In this document: one piece after another, positions 1 to 10,087 of the stretch | Layout of the letters: the number at the start of each line of letters is the position of its first letter | Position numbering within the stretch: the first letter of the stretch is position 1 | Source of the DNA: SM23-28-2 sp964512285 | GTDB lineage: Bacteria > Chloroflexota > Dehalococcoidia > SM23-28-2 | Length of the DNA stretch: 64,000 nucleotides | Direction: 5' to 3' | Assembly: GCA_964512285.1 (NCBI GenBank) | Contig: CAZEJO010000003.1 | Location: forward strand, 35,899 to 99,898 | The notes under the pieces: generated by a model | Databases searched by the model: none | What the model saw: the letters and a program-made list of their open reading frames with translations, nothing else | Told to the model about the DNA's origin: nothing | Made by a program: the position numbers and the translations under genes

Positions 1-119
1 TGGGGCGAAAGCTGCTGCGCAATCTTAAGATTTACGCCGGGCCGGAGCATCCCCACGAGGCCCAGGTGAAAGGCAGTCAGAAGGCGCAAGAGGCGGCCGG
101 CGAGGCAGCTTCCGGCTAG
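1..119 (+). CDS. rplM: Ribosomal protein L13, C-terminal end (partial)
   Basis: Only the last 38 codons are present; the reading frame begins at base 3 and stops with TAG at 117-119. The peptide contains the L13 C-terminal pattern KLLRNLKIYAGPEHPHEAQ followed by a short Ala/Gln-rich tail. L13 is a 50S subunit protein, and in bacteria rplM is normally followed directly by rpsI, as here (15 bp to the next start). The 5' part of the gene lies outside the window. Confidence 0.9.
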   Translation, partial: GRKLLRNLKIYAGPEHPHEAQVKGSQKAQEAAGEAASG

Positions 120-134
120 GAGGACGAAGGAAAA

Positions 135-548
135 GTGGTCGAAGAGCAGGTCATCGAGGGGCAGCACTACTACTACGGAACGGGTCGGCGCAAAAAGGCG
201 GTGGCCAGGGTACGTTTGTATCCGGGCACAGGCACGATCGTCATCAACGGTAGGCCCTTCGAAGAGGTGTTCAACCGGCTGGTCTATCAAACCATCGTCC
301 GCCAGCCGTTGGTTCTCACAGAGACGCTGGACAAGTTCAACGTGCAGGTGAAGATAAACGGCGGCGGCAACACTGGTTGGGCCAGCGCCATCGCCCACGG
401 CATCTCGCGGGCGCTGGTGGTCGCCGACGAGCAGTACAAGCTGACTCTCCGCAGAGCTGGGCTCCTGACCCGCGACCCACGGGTTAAGGAGCGCAAGAAG
501 TACGGGCTCAAGCGGGCCCGCAAGGCGCCTCAGTACACGAAGCGCTAA
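135..548 (+). CDS. rpsI: Ribosomal protein S9
   Basis: 30S subunit protein whose C-terminal tail reaches the P-site tRNA. The 137-residue product has the family N-terminal block YYGTGRRKKAVARVRLYPGTG, the central GGGNTGWASAIAHGISRAL segment and the basic tail ending in QYTKR. The GTG start has an AGGAGGACGAAGG ribosome binding region just upstream. Co-transcribed with rplM. The stop codon overlaps the stop of the convergent isomerase gene on the other strand by four bases, so there is no room for an intergenic terminator. Confidence 0.97.
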   Translation: MVEEQVIEGQHYYYGTGRRKKAVARVRLYPGTGTIVINGRPFEEVFNRLVYQTIVRQPLVLTETLDKFNVQVKINGGGNTGWASAIAHGISRALVVADEQYKLTLRRAGLLTRDPRVKERKKYGLKRARKAPQYTKR

Positions 549-1606
549 CAGCTGGCCAGCCGCTCCTTCAGCGTGGCGATGGGTGGAGTGGGGGCAGGCT
601 CCACGCCGTTCAGAACCGCCAGGTAGAGGCTCACCCAGTCGCCGAACAGGACGGCGCTCATCATCTGGGCCAGAGGACTCTTCCCTTCGGCGTCGACCGT
701 CACGCTCTCCACGTCTGCTTCCTCCAGGGCCATTTGGGTGAGGTCGTAGCGCAGGAGAATGCGCGGATGGATGGAGGGCGCGCGCAGAAAGACCACCAGG
801 GCCTTGGCCGCTACCTCCTTGGGCAGGCCATAGCCGACGAGGGCGTTGTGATTGGCCTCGGGCAGCTCCTCGTAGAAGCACCACATCTTGCTGGTCTCGT
901 TGAGCTGGCCCTTCCAGCGGCGGGCCACCTGGGCCAGGATGCCGGCGCCGTAGACTACGGGCAGCCGCTGGTGTAGCCGCTGGGCGAGCTGCTTGGCGGG
1001 GTTGCGGTCAAGGGGCACCGTCTCGTCGATGTGGGTCGCCACGTCTATCATAGCGGCGATGGCCTCGTCCACGTCCTCGTCTTTGGCGGCTACTATGTCC
1101 ACCTTCTGAGCGATGGCGAGGAGGGGCATGATGCCATAGCCCAGGGCGGCCCGCGGCTCTGACTCGTAGTGAAAGACGAAGGCAGGGACGCCGTTGGCAC
1201 GAGCGGTGGACAGGAGCTTGCCGCCGCCGGTGACAACCACCTTCTTGGCCCCCGTGCCCAAGCCACGCTCGAAGCAGGACAGCACCTCCTCGGTGTTGCC
1301 GCTGTAGCTGGACGCTATCAGGAGCGTCCTTCCGTCCACCAGGAGGGGCAGCTCGTAGTCGCGATGGCTGAAGATGGGGATGGGGCTCTCCAGGGCTACC
1401 AGGGAGCGCAGGAAATCGCCAGCGATGGCCGAGCCGCCCATGCCAAGGATGACCACCTTGTCGATGTCGCAGTAGTCCTCCGGCAGCCTCAGGGTCTGGA
1501 TCTCTTGCCAGGCAGCGCGACACTGGTGGGGCAGGTCGCGGATGCGGTCCAGCATCCCCTGGGGGTCGATCCTCTTGTAGGCCTCGAGGTCGTCTAGCAT
1601 GGTCAT
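545..1606 (-). CDS. Bifunctional phosphoglucose/phosphomannose isomerase
   Basis: Interconverts glucose-6-P or mannose-6-P with fructose-6-P. The 353-residue product has a SIS sugar-isomerase domain near the N terminus (VVILGMGGSAIAGDFLRSL at about 50-68, then SSYSGNTEEVLS) and the C-terminal bifunctional PGI/PMI domain with the ELPEANHNALVGY segment. This PGI/PMI type is typical of archaea, actinobacteria and Chloroflexota. AAGGAG precedes the ATG. It is the last of a same-strand series with phosphohexomutase and nucleotidyltransferase genes, which suggests supply of mannose or glucose activated sugars. Confidence 0.9.
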   Translation of the reverse strand: MTMLDDLEAYKRIDPQGMLDRIRDLPHQCRAAWQEIQTLRLPEDYCDIDKVVILGMGGSAIAGDFLRSLVALESPIPIFSHRDYELPLLVDGRTLLIASSYSGNTEEVLSCFERGLGTGAKKVVVTGGGKLLSTARANGVPAFVFHYESEPRAALGYGIMPLLAIAQKVDIVAAKDEDVDEAIAAMIDVATHIDETVPLDRNPAKQLAQRLHQRLPVVYGAGILAQVARRWKGQLNETSKMWCFYEELPEANHNALVGYGLPKEVAAKALVVFLRAPSIHPRILLRYDLTQMALEEADVESVTVDAEGKSPLAQMMSAVLFGDWVSLYLAVLNGVEPAPTPPIATLKERLASC

Positions 1607-1748
1607 GGCTACAGCTCCTTCGGCAGGTTTCCAGTTACCTCAAAACACCTAGATTGCGGGAGTTCTGCGCCCAGATGGAGGAGCCGATCCCAGAGCTCAT
1701 CGCTCTGACCCCCTGACCCGCGGCGAGAACGTACCTTGCAGACATCTC

Positions 1749-3254
1749 TTACCTCACCTTTCTTGCCGGCAACACCAATCCGGGCATCTCGAGGTTGAGG
1801 CCAGTCACCTGGCCAGCTGCATCCTTGACGAATACCACTCGTGTGTCGTCACCCTGGGCGAAGAAGCGGGTTTGCGATTCGGCATACACCTGATCCCAGT
1901 GCTGCCCGTCGCCGGAGAAGTACAGTCTTCCATCTTCGACCTTGACGTAGAGGACCGTGTCTTCCGGCAGCTCGTAGACCCCAACGTAGGCCTGCAAGAT
2001 GGCCTGATCGACCTCAATTGCCACCGGTTCAGGTGGCGGAGTCTTCACCTTGGCGGGGTCGAAGGGCTCGTATCCCAGCCAGTCGAACGGCGAATGGCGA
2101 TCGCCGATGGCTGCCTGAACGATCTCCCGCGCCACGCTCTCGAAGTTGTCGCTATTGCTCAGCAGCACGATCCCGATACCCCGGTCGGCGTAGGTCACGG
2201 TGTAGTTCTGGTAGCCGATGTCGTGGCCGGTGTGGAAGAAGGCGCGGCCCTGATCCGTGTCGAAGCGACCCCAGCCCAGCCCCCAGGCAAGCTGGAGCTC
2301 CTGGTATGTGTTCGTCTCCCGCGAGGCGCCGGGACCAAACATCTGCTCGTACGAGATGGTGATCTGCGACCGCAACATCTCGTCCACCGTGGCTTTGCGC
2401 TGGCCGGTCGCATTCAAGATCGCCGTCAGCAGGCGGGCGTAGTCTTCGGCTGTAGTGACCATAGAGCCGGCCGCATCCGGCTTGGTGCGACGCGGCAGGC
2501 GCTTGGGCCGGCCGAACTCATCGTGGGGTCGCGCCGCATTGGTTTCGAAGGTTTCCTGCCAGGCATAGCTGGTGCGGGTCATGCCCAGCGGCTCAAAGAC
2601 CCTTTGCCGGGCCAGCGTTTCCAGGTCACGGCCGGTGACCTCCTCGACGACCATTTGCAGCAGAGCAATGCCTTCGCCCGAGTAGAAATGCCGGGTGCCG
2701 GGCGCGAACAGGAATTTCAGACGGCTGTCGGGCTCGAGCCAACGCCAGTTCGGAAAGCCTGTGCTATGGCTGAGCACCATCCGCGCCGTGATCTGCTTGT
2801 AGCGATCATCGCCGGCCAGGTCGGCGTAGGCGGGATACTCCGGTAGCGGCTTGGGCACGTATGCCTGCAGTGGCTTGTCGAGGTCGATGACCCCTTCCTC
2901 CGCCAACAGCATGACCAGGTACGCAAAGACGGTCTTGCTGAGGGAGGCCGCGCCGGTGACCGTTTCCGTGTTGAACGGGATGCCTGCAGTCTTGTCCCGA
3001 GAGCCGAACGCGTGGGTGTAGGCGATCTGGCCGTCGTTGATGATCGCTGTTGACAGGCCCGCGACGTTCGCCTTCTCCATCGTCGTCTCGATAAGGGCTT
3101 CGAGTTCGGCAGGCGGCACAGGCTTCCCGTCGAGCGTCTCGAGGGCTTCTCCGGTACGTCCTGAATTCGCCCCTGGGGACGTGCTCATGCATGCCACGGG
3201 AGCCACGAGAGTGACCAGCAACGCCAGCGAAGCGGCGAGTCCTTTCCATCTCAT
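1749..3254 (-). CDS. Serine hydrolase, beta-lactamase/class C family, exported
   Basis: Beta-lactamase-fold hydrolase (esterase/D-aminopeptidase/PBP-like). The nucleophile motif is S-L-S-K (in AASLSKTVFAYL), the second motif is Y-S-G (FYSGEGIALLQ) and the third region is HTGHD. A C-terminal lipocalin-like extension follows. The N terminus MRWKGLAASLALLVTLVAPVAC is a signal peptide with an imperfect lipobox (Pro at -3). Earlier in-frame ATGs exist at 3260, 3266 and 3299, the last overlapping the upstream gene; I chose 3254 because GGGGATGG lies correctly before it and the signal peptide then begins properly. The substrate cannot be told from sequence. Confidence 0.85.
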   Translation of the reverse strand: MRWKGLAASLALLVTLVAPVACMSTSPGANSGRTGEALETLDGKPVPPAELEALIETTMEKANVAGLSTAIINDGQIAYTHAFGSRDKTAGIPFNTETVTGAASLSKTVFAYLVMLLAEEGVIDLDKPLQAYVPKPLPEYPAYADLAGDDRYKQITARMVLSHSTGFPNWRWLEPDSRLKFLFAPGTRHFYSGEGIALLQMVVEEVTGRDLETLARQRVFEPLGMTRTSYAWQETFETNAARPHDEFGRPKRLPRRTKPDAAGSMVTTAEDYARLLTAILNATGQRKATVDEMLRSQITISYEQMFGPGASRETNTYQELQLAWGLGWGRFDTDQGRAFFHTGHDIGYQNYTVTYADRGIGIVLLSNSDNFESVAREIVQAAIGDRHSPFDWLGYEPFDPAKVKTPPPEPVAIEVDQAILQAYVGVYELPEDTVLYVKVEDGRLYFSGDGQHWDQVYAESQTRFFAQGDDTRVVFVKDAAGQVTGLNLEMPGLVLPARKVR

Positions 3255-3285
3255 TACCATCCCCATTTTGGCTGCGTCACATGGC

Positions 3286-4710
3286 TCAGGGCAGCCCAAC
3301 CAGCTCCTTTCCGGCCGCTAGAAGCTTCTGCACCAGGCCTTGGTCTTGCACCTCGGTATAGATGCGCAGCAGAGGCTCGGTGCCCGAGAAGCGAATGAGC
3401 AGCCACTCCCCGCCCTCCAGGCAAAAGCGGAAGCCGTCGGTGGTGTCAGTTTCAACAACCCTCAGGCCAGCCAGCCGCTCGGGGCGGGCGCGGGACAGGC
3501 GTTCGATCAGTTCGGTCTTCTGCTCTGGCTCCAGGCGGATGTCGATGCGGTCGTAGTAGTGGGGCCCTACCTTGTCGTATAGCTCGGCGATCAGCTCAGA
3601 GGGGCGGCGGTCACGGCGGGCCATGAGGTCGAGGAAGTAGAGGGAGGAGAGGATGCCGTCGCGGTCGGGTGGGTGATGGCGGAAAGCGAAGCCGCCGCTC
3701 TCCTCGCCGGCTATGAGGGCATCCTCGGCGATCATCTTGGGGCCCAGGAACTTGAAGCCGACGGGGGTCTCGTGCACGGGGACGTCGTACAGCTCGCCCA
3801 GGCGCTGGATCATGCGGGTGCTGGTGACCGATTTGACCATGGGCCCGCGCTGGCCGCGTACCTCCAGCAGGTAGTAGGCGAGGAGGGCGAACACCTGGTG
3901 CTGATTGACGAACTCCCCCTTCTCGTCGACGATGCCCACGCGGTCGGCATCACCGTCGGTGGCCAGGCCGACGTCGGCGCCGGTCGACTTGACGGTATCG
4001 ATGAGCGCTTCCAGGTGGCGGGCGATAGGCTCTGGCTGAAGGCTGGGAAACAGGGGATTGCGCTCGCCGTGCAGCTCCTGCACCTGGGTAGCGCCGCCGA
4101 TCAGGAGCTGGGGCAACCAGCCGATGCCAGCACCGTACATGGAGTCGACGACGACTCGTAGGCCGGCGGCTCGCAGGGCCTCCAGGTCGACCAGCTCGGC
4201 CAGATGCTCCAGGTAGGGCTGACGGGGGCTGATGAGCTCCACCAGGCCCTGCTCCTGGGCTTCCGCCAGGGGCAAACGAGGCACATCGGAGGCCAGGATG
4301 GAGGGCAGTGGCTCCTCGATGCGGGCGATGGTCTCGGGCGAGGCGCTGCTGGCGTACTCGGGCTTGTACTTGAAGCCGGACCAGCGGGCGGGGTTGTGGC
4401 TGGCGGTGATGACCACTCCGCCGCCGGCCTTCCTCTCGAGGAGGGTGTGGCTGACTACCGGCGTGGGCACGGGCGAGTCGCAGAGGTAGGCGTGGATGCC
4501 GTTGGCGGCCGCCACCTCGGCGACGGCGGCGGCGAAGTCCTCGGAGGCGAAGCGGGTATCGTAGCCGATCACCAGCCCTCGCTCGGCCAGGCCCGTCTCC
4601 TTCAGGTAGAGGGCGACGCTCTGGGCGCAGGCGCGGACGTTGGGGAAGGTGAAATCCTCGGCGATGATGGCCCGCCAGCCGTCGGTGCCGAACTTGATCT
4701 CGGTTGTCAT
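3286..4710 (-). CDS. Phosphoglucomutase/phosphomannomutase
   Basis: Alpha-D-phosphohexomutase converting glucose- or mannose-6-P to the 1-phosphate. Visible motifs: FGTDGWR at the N terminus, the phosphoserine loop ITASHNP (Ser about 104), metal loop DGDADR in the middle, sugar loop GEESGGF, and phosphate loop RFSGTEPLLRIY near the C terminus. ATG at 4710 is preferred to the upstream TTG at 4734, which lies in the ribosome binding region (AGGAAAGG). It sits 16 bp after the nucleotidyltransferase gene, consistent with successive steps to an NDP-sugar. Confidence 0.93.
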   Translation of the reverse strand: MTTEIKFGTDGWRAIIAEDFTFPNVRACAQSVALYLKETGLAERGLVIGYDTRFASEDFAAAVAEVAAANGIHAYLCDSPVPTPVVSHTLLERKAGGGVVITASHNPARWSGFKYKPEYASSASPETIARIEEPLPSILASDVPRLPLAEAQEQGLVELISPRQPYLEHLAELVDLEALRAAGLRVVVDSMYGAGIGWLPQLLIGGATQVQELHGERNPLFPSLQPEPIARHLEALIDTVKSTGADVGLATDGDADRVGIVDEKGEFVNQHQVFALLAYYLLEVRGQRGPMVKSVTSTRMIQRLGELYDVPVHETPVGFKFLGPKMIAEDALIAGEESGGFAFRHHPPDRDGILSSLYFLDLMARRDRRPSELIAELYDKVGPHYYDRIDIRLEPEQKTELIERLSRARPERLAGLRVVETDTTDGFRFCLEGGEWLLIRFSGTEPLLRIYTEVQDQGLVQKLLAAGKELVGLP

Positions 4711-4726
4711 GACTGAAAGCCCTTTC

Positions 4727-5440
4727 CTAGCCAATTGGCCCCGCCTCTTCCGAAGCGAATAGGGGCAGATCGCGGGTCGCCTCTGTCAGGTCCTTGATCG
4801 TATCGATGGAGCGCCAGTAGCCACGGGCGCGGTAGGCCCACAACTGGTCCCTCTCGGCCAACAGGGGGAAGGCGGTATCCTCGTGGTCGCCCTTGTCCGG
4901 TAGGAGGTCGAAGAAGGGGCGGGAGAGAACGTAGAGGCCGGCGTTGAGCCAGTGGGGCAGGCGCGGCTTCTCCTGAAAGCGCAGAATGCGCCCGTCGCGG
5001 GCCACGCGGACGATGCCGTAGGGGCTGACGAGGCGGGTGAGCATGACGGTGGCCACAGCTCCCGAGGCGCGATGGGTGCGCAGGATGGGGGCCAGGGGCT
5101 GGTTGCAAAGGATGTCGCCGTTGGTGCCGATGAGCAGCTCTTCCGAGGGGGGCACGCGGCCGAAGGCGAGCTTGAAGGCGCCGCCTCGTCCCAGGGGCTC
5201 GTCCTCCAGCGAGTAGTCGATGGTCAGACCCCAGCGGCGTCCGTCGCCAAAGTAGCTCTGAATCACATCCGCCCGGTAGCCGCAGAGGAGGAGGGCATGG
5301 GTGACACCGTTGTCGCGCAGCCAGGTCAGGTGGTACTCAAGGATGGGCTTGCCAGCCAGGAGGACCATCGGCTTGGGCCGATCTTCGGAGAGGGGCCGCA
5401 GGCGTTCGCCCTTGCCGCCGGCCAGAACCAAGGCGTACAT
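4727..5440 (-). CDS. Sugar-1-phosphate nucleotidyltransferase
   Basis: NTP-transferase family enzyme making an NDP-sugar from hexose-1-P. The 237-residue product starts MYALVLAGGKGERLRPLSED, carrying the G-G-x-G-x-R-L-x-P nucleotide-binding signature, then RPKPMVLLAGKPILEYHL and the metal-binding NGDI segment. There is no C-terminal hexapeptide or cupin domain, so it is the short single-domain form; dTTP, UTP or GTP preference cannot be assigned. The start four bases after the metK stop suggests translational coupling. A longer reading frame upstream runs antisense-like through metK and was rejected. Confidence 0.88.
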   Translation of the reverse strand: MYALVLAGGKGERLRPLSEDRPKPMVLLAGKPILEYHLTWLRDNGVTHALLLCGYRADVIQSYFGDGRRWGLTIDYSLEDEPLGRGGAFKLAFGRVPPSEELLIGTNGDILCNQPLAPILRTHRASGAVATVMLTRLVSPYGIVRVARDGRILRFQEKPRLPHWLNAGLYVLSRPFFDLLPDKGDHEDTAFPLLAERDQLWAYRARGYWRSIDTIKDLTEATRDLPLFASEEAGPIG

Positions 5441-5444
5441 GGAC

Positions 5445-6683
5445 CTAGCGGCGGGCTTCCTCGGCCTGGGGCAGGCCAGCCTCTCGCCGCAAGAGCTCGG
5501 CCTTATCCGTCCTCTCCCAGGGGGCGTCGATGTCCTCGCGGCCGAAGTGGCCATAGGTGGCGGTAGCCCTGTAGATGGGCCGTCGCAGGTCGAGGTGGCG
5601 CACTATCGCTGCCGGCCGCAGGTCGAAGTGCTTCTTGATTAGGCGATCGATGAGCTCGTGGTCGACCTTCCGGGTGCCGAAGGTCTCCAGGGAGACGGAG
5701 ACGGGGTGAGCGACGCCAATGGCGTAGGCGAGCTCGATCTCGGCACGGTCGGCCAGGCCAGCGGCGACGATGTTCTTGGTCACGTAGCGGGCGGCATAGG
5801 AGCAGGAGCGGTCGACCTTGGTGGGGTCCTTGCCCGAGTAGGAGCCGCCGCCGTGGCGACCGCTGGAGCCGTAGGCGTCGACGATGTTCTTGCGGCCGGA
5901 GAGGCCGGAATCGCCCTTGGGGCCGCCGATGACGAACCTGCCGCTGGGGTTGATGCGATAGGTGGTCTCGCTGTTGAGAAGTCCGGCAGGGATGACGTGG
6001 TGCACCACGTGCTCCATGATATCGGCCTGGAGATGGGCAAGCTCGACGCCGTCATCGTGCTGGCTGGAGACCACCACCGTCTTCACCCGCTTGGGGACGC
6101 CGAAGGAGTACTCGACCGTCACCTGCGACTTGCCGTCGGGGCGGAGATAGGGGATTATTCCTTCTTTGCGCACCTGGGCCAGGCGGCGGCAGAGCTTGTG
6201 GGCCAGGGAGATGGACAGGGGCATAAGCTCCGGCGTCTCGTTGCAGGCGAAGCCGAGCATGATGCCTTGATCGCCGGCTCCCAGCTCAAGCTCCTCGGCC
6301 TTCTCCCATCCCTCGCGTACCTCGAGGGGCGTGCTCACTGCCGCCGCGATGTCGGGCGATTGCTCCTTGACCGATACCACCACGCCGCAGCTCTCGGTGT
6401 CGAAGCCGTACTCGGGCTTGGTGTAGCCGATCTCGCGGATGGTCTGGCGGGCGATCTTGGTGTAGTCCACGTGGTGGGTGGTGGAGATCTCGCCGATGAT
6501 AACCACCAGGCCGGTAGTGGTCGCCACCTCGCAGGCCACGCGGGCGGACGGGTCGTGGCGCAGGATGTCGTCCAGGACGGCGTCGGCGATCTGGTCGCAC
6601 ATCTTGTCTGGGTGGCCCTCGGTCACCGACTCCGAGGTCACCAGCATGGATGGGGAGCTCATAAGGGTCATGCGTGTGGGCAT
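5445..6683 (-). CDS. metK: S-adenosylmethionine synthetase
   Basis: Makes SAM from methionine and ATP. The 412-residue product shows ESVTEGHPDKMCDQIADA, the GAGDQGIMLGFA adenosine motif (MFGYA is usual), the P-loop-like GGGSYSGKDPTKVDRS, and FVIGGPKGDSGLSGRK. The ATG has AAGGAGG nine bases upstream. It lies 22 bp after ahcY in the SAM-riboswitch operon. The usual hydrophobic residues after the DRS motif are replaced by Cys-Ser, which is a mild variation. Confidence 0.96.
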   Translation of the reverse strand: MPTRMTLMSSPSMLVTSESVTEGHPDKMCDQIADAVLDDILRHDPSARVACEVATTTGLVVIIGEISTTHHVDYTKIARQTIREIGYTKPEYGFDTESCGVVVSVKEQSPDIAAAVSTPLEVREGWEKAEELELGAGDQGIMLGFACNETPELMPLSISLAHKLCRRLAQVRKEGIIPYLRPDGKSQVTVEYSFGVPKRVKTVVVSSQHDDGVELAHLQADIMEHVVHHVIPAGLLNSETTYRINPSGRFVIGGPKGDSGLSGRKNIVDAYGSSGRHGGGSYSGKDPTKVDRSCSYAARYVTKNIVAAGLADRAEIELAYAIGVAHPVSVSLETFGTRKVDHELIDRLIKKHFDLRPAAIVRHLDLRRPIYRATATYGHFGREDIDAPWERTDKAELLRREAGLPQAEEARR

Positions 6684-6705
6684 GGGCTTTGTCCTCCTTT
6701 GGGTC

Positions 6706-7983
<1,278 letters not shown>

Positions 7984-8031
7984 TTATTGGCCTCCTTCAT
8001 CCAGCTCAGCTGCTCTCGCGATATTTCTTAT

Positions 8032-8289
8032 TCACTCCGGAGGCGCCGGCGGGCCGCCCAGCCAGGAAGGGAGCCCTCGCCAGCGCCGGGGGCTCCCGCT
8101 TCGCTCAACCTGGAGGCCCTCCTCCTTCAGGAAGCGCTTCAGGTCTCCCGGCTCGACGTGGACACCGCTCTCGCGGAGGGCTTTAGCCAAAGCGTGGTGG
8201 CCCAGCTTCGGGTAGCGCTTATGCAAACGTCTGATCTCCTCCGCCACCCGTTCATCGATAGTTCGGTAGGTACGCTTGTGGCGAGTCAT
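8032..8289 (-). CDS. Small HTH-like protein in the methionine operon
   Basis: Unrecognised 85-residue basic protein. Its ATG overlaps the GNAT stop codon by one base (TGATG), so it is translationally coupled, and it ends 48 bp before ahcY. The sequence RTIDERVAEEIRRLHKRYPKLGHHALAKALRESG resembles the helix-turn-helix of transposase or integrase N-terminal domains (I..L...YP.LG...LA..L...G), followed by a Pro/Trp-rich tail. It could be a domesticated DNA-binding module; function unknown. Confidence 0.6.
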   Translation of the reverse strand: MTRHKRTYRTIDERVAEEIRRLHKRYPKLGHHALAKALRESGVHVEPGDLKRFLKEEGLQVERSGSPRRWRGLPSWLGGPPAPPE

Positions 8290-9200
8290 CAGCGCACCAC
8301 CAGTTCTCTACCCTCGTGCCGGGCCCTGCGGCGGGCCAGGGCACGCCGCACCAGGGCGACGAGGCCGATCATGTCCTTTCGCCTCGCCCCTGACTCGATG
8401 AGGCGGCACTTCTCCCGGTAGCCCAGCCGTTCATAGAGGCGGATGGCAATCTCGTTTCTGGCATCGACCGTCAGCAAGACATCGGGGCAGGTCTTGAGCA
8501 GCTCGGCGGTGACGGCGCTGGTGGCGATGCTGCCATAGCCCTGCCCTCGGTAGCTAGGATGGGTCATGATGTTGCCCACCAGGGCCAGTCCCTGAGAGGG
8601 GGCCACCACGTGGGTGCCGGCCATGGAGACCAGCTTCTGGTCGGCATAGACGCCATAGTACAGCCCGTTGGCCAGCACGGCGGCCGGATAGGAGCCGAGA
8701 CCCTCGCTGTGCTGGAGGGCGTTGACCGCCCCGATGTCCGCCCTGTGGAGACGCTGCGCAGGTCCTGCGGCCGGCCGAAAGCTCGCGGCCGACACGGACA
8801 TGCGCAGGGAAGGCCCCGGCCGCGATAGGACGAAATGGCGCTGGGCGACGGCCAGATGGTCTAGATGGAAGGTGGCAAAGGTGAGGCGGGGGCCCGGATG
8901 GAGACGGCAGAGGGCATCCAGGGCCTGGGGATCGCCCAGGGCGACCAGGGCGGGGCCCAGGCCGCTGCGTGAGTGGACGACCAACGCTTGGCCTTGAGGG
9001 CCGTGGGCATGCCACCACTCGCTGCGGCGGAACAGGCGCGGGTCCAGGTGGGCCAGGGCGTAGGCGGCGTAGGTTCGCTGTTCTTCCAGCAGGGGCCGAA
9101 CAGCCTCTGGGTCAGCGAGGCGCTCTACGACGTACTCCGCCCGCTGTTTGGCCGTCGTCCCGGTCCCGAAGATGCTTTTCCTCAGCTTATCGGTCAGCAT
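8289..9200 (-). CDS. GNAT family N-acetyltransferase
   Basis: Two-part protein of about 303 residues. The N-terminal half has no clear match. The C-terminal half is a GNAT domain with the acetyl-CoA loop THPSYRGQGYGSIATSAV and the terminal IRLYERLGY motif seen in FR47-like acetyltransferases. ATG at 9200 lies two bases after the mtnP stop; a TTG at 9206 would overlap mtnP. A role in the methionine salvage context is not evident; the substrate is unknown. Confidence 0.82.
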   Translation of the reverse strand: MLTDKLRKSIFGTGTTAKQRAEYVVERLADPEAVRPLLEEQRTYAAYALAHLDPRLFRRSEWWHAHGPQGQALVVHSRSGLGPALVALGDPQALDALCRLHPGPRLTFATFHLDHLAVAQRHFVLSRPGPSLRMSVSAASFRPAAGPAQRLHRADIGAVNALQHSEGLGSYPAAVLANGLYYGVYADQKLVSMAGTHVVAPSQGLALVGNIMTHPSYRGQGYGSIATSAVTAELLKTCPDVLLTVDARNEIAIRLYERLGYREKCRLIESGARRKDMIGLVALVRRALARRRARHEGRELVVR

Positions 9201-9202
9201 CG

Positions 9203-10087
9203 TCAACTTCCCGTGGGCTTGCCGCTCATATACTTGCCGATGATGGGCGTCAGGTTGCTCTTGGTTTCCTCGGGCACGATGTCAAGGGGGGTGATGAGTG
9301 CATCTCGGAGGGCGTTGGCGCAGAGGCAATCGCGGCGGGCGGGCAGCCCGGCCAGGGCCAGGCGCACCGTCCGCTGGGCGACTTCGACCGTCTTGGCGAG
9401 GTTCGACACGATCATCTCAGCCGTCACCGATTCGTGGGCCTCGTACCAGCAATCGTAGTCGGTGACGCAGGCCAGGGTGGCATAGCAGATCTCGGCCTCG
9501 CGGGCCAGCTTGGCCTCGGGCAGGGCGGTCATGACGATGAGGTCGGCTCCCCAGGAGCGGTAGAGGTTGGACTCGGCCTTGGTCGAGAAGGCGGGGCCCT
9601 CCATGACCACCAGGGTGCCGCCGTCGTGAACAGTGGCGTCGGTCCGGCTGGCCGATTGGCAGAGGTTGGCTCGCAGGACGGGGCAGAAGGGCTCGGCGAA
9701 GGCGATGTGGGCCGTCAGACCCTGGCCAAAGAAGGTGTTGGGACGGCCCTTGGTGCGGTCGATGAGTTGGTCGGGCACGGCCAGGTGGCGCGGCTCGATC
9801 TGCTGACGCAGGCTGCCGACAGCGCACACGGCGATGATGAACTCGACCCCCAGGGTCTTGAGGGCATAGATGTTAGCGCGCGCCGGCACCTCGGACGGGA
9901 GGATGCGGTGGCCGCGGCCGTGGCGGGGCAGGAAGGCCACTCGCACGCCGTCGAGGGTGCCGATGACGATGGCATCGCTGGGCTGGCCGAAGGGGGTCTT
10001 CTCTATGCGGGCCTCCTCGACATCGGTCAGGCCGTCCATCTGGTAGAAGCCGCTGCCGCCGATGATCGCCACGCGGGCCTCAGGCAT
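9203..10087 (-). CDS. mtnP: S-methyl-5'-thioadenosine phosphorylase
   Basis: Phosphorolyses MTA to adenine and 5-methylthioribose-1-P. The 294-residue product begins with VAIIGGSGFYQMDGL and contains the family motifs LPRHGRGHRILPSEVPARANIYALK, a CAVGSL loop, the GPAFSTKAES phosphate/nucleoside segment and TALPEAKLAREAEI. It overlaps mtnA by eight bases, and the two catalyse consecutive steps. The Asp in VTDYDCWYE fits purine recognition. Confidence 0.94.
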   Translation of the reverse strand: MPEARVAIIGGSGFYQMDGLTDVEEARIEKTPFGQPSDAIVIGTLDGVRVAFLPRHGRGHRILPSEVPARANIYALKTLGVEFIIAVCAVGSLRQQIEPRHLAVPDQLIDRTKGRPNTFFGQGLTAHIAFAEPFCPVLRANLCQSASRTDATVHDGGTLVVMEGPAFSTKAESNLYRSWGADLIVMTALPEAKLAREAEICYATLACVTDYDCWYEAHESVTAEMIVSNLAKTVEVAQRTVRLALAGLPARRDCLCANALRDALITPLDIVPEETKSNLTPIIGKYMSGKPTGS

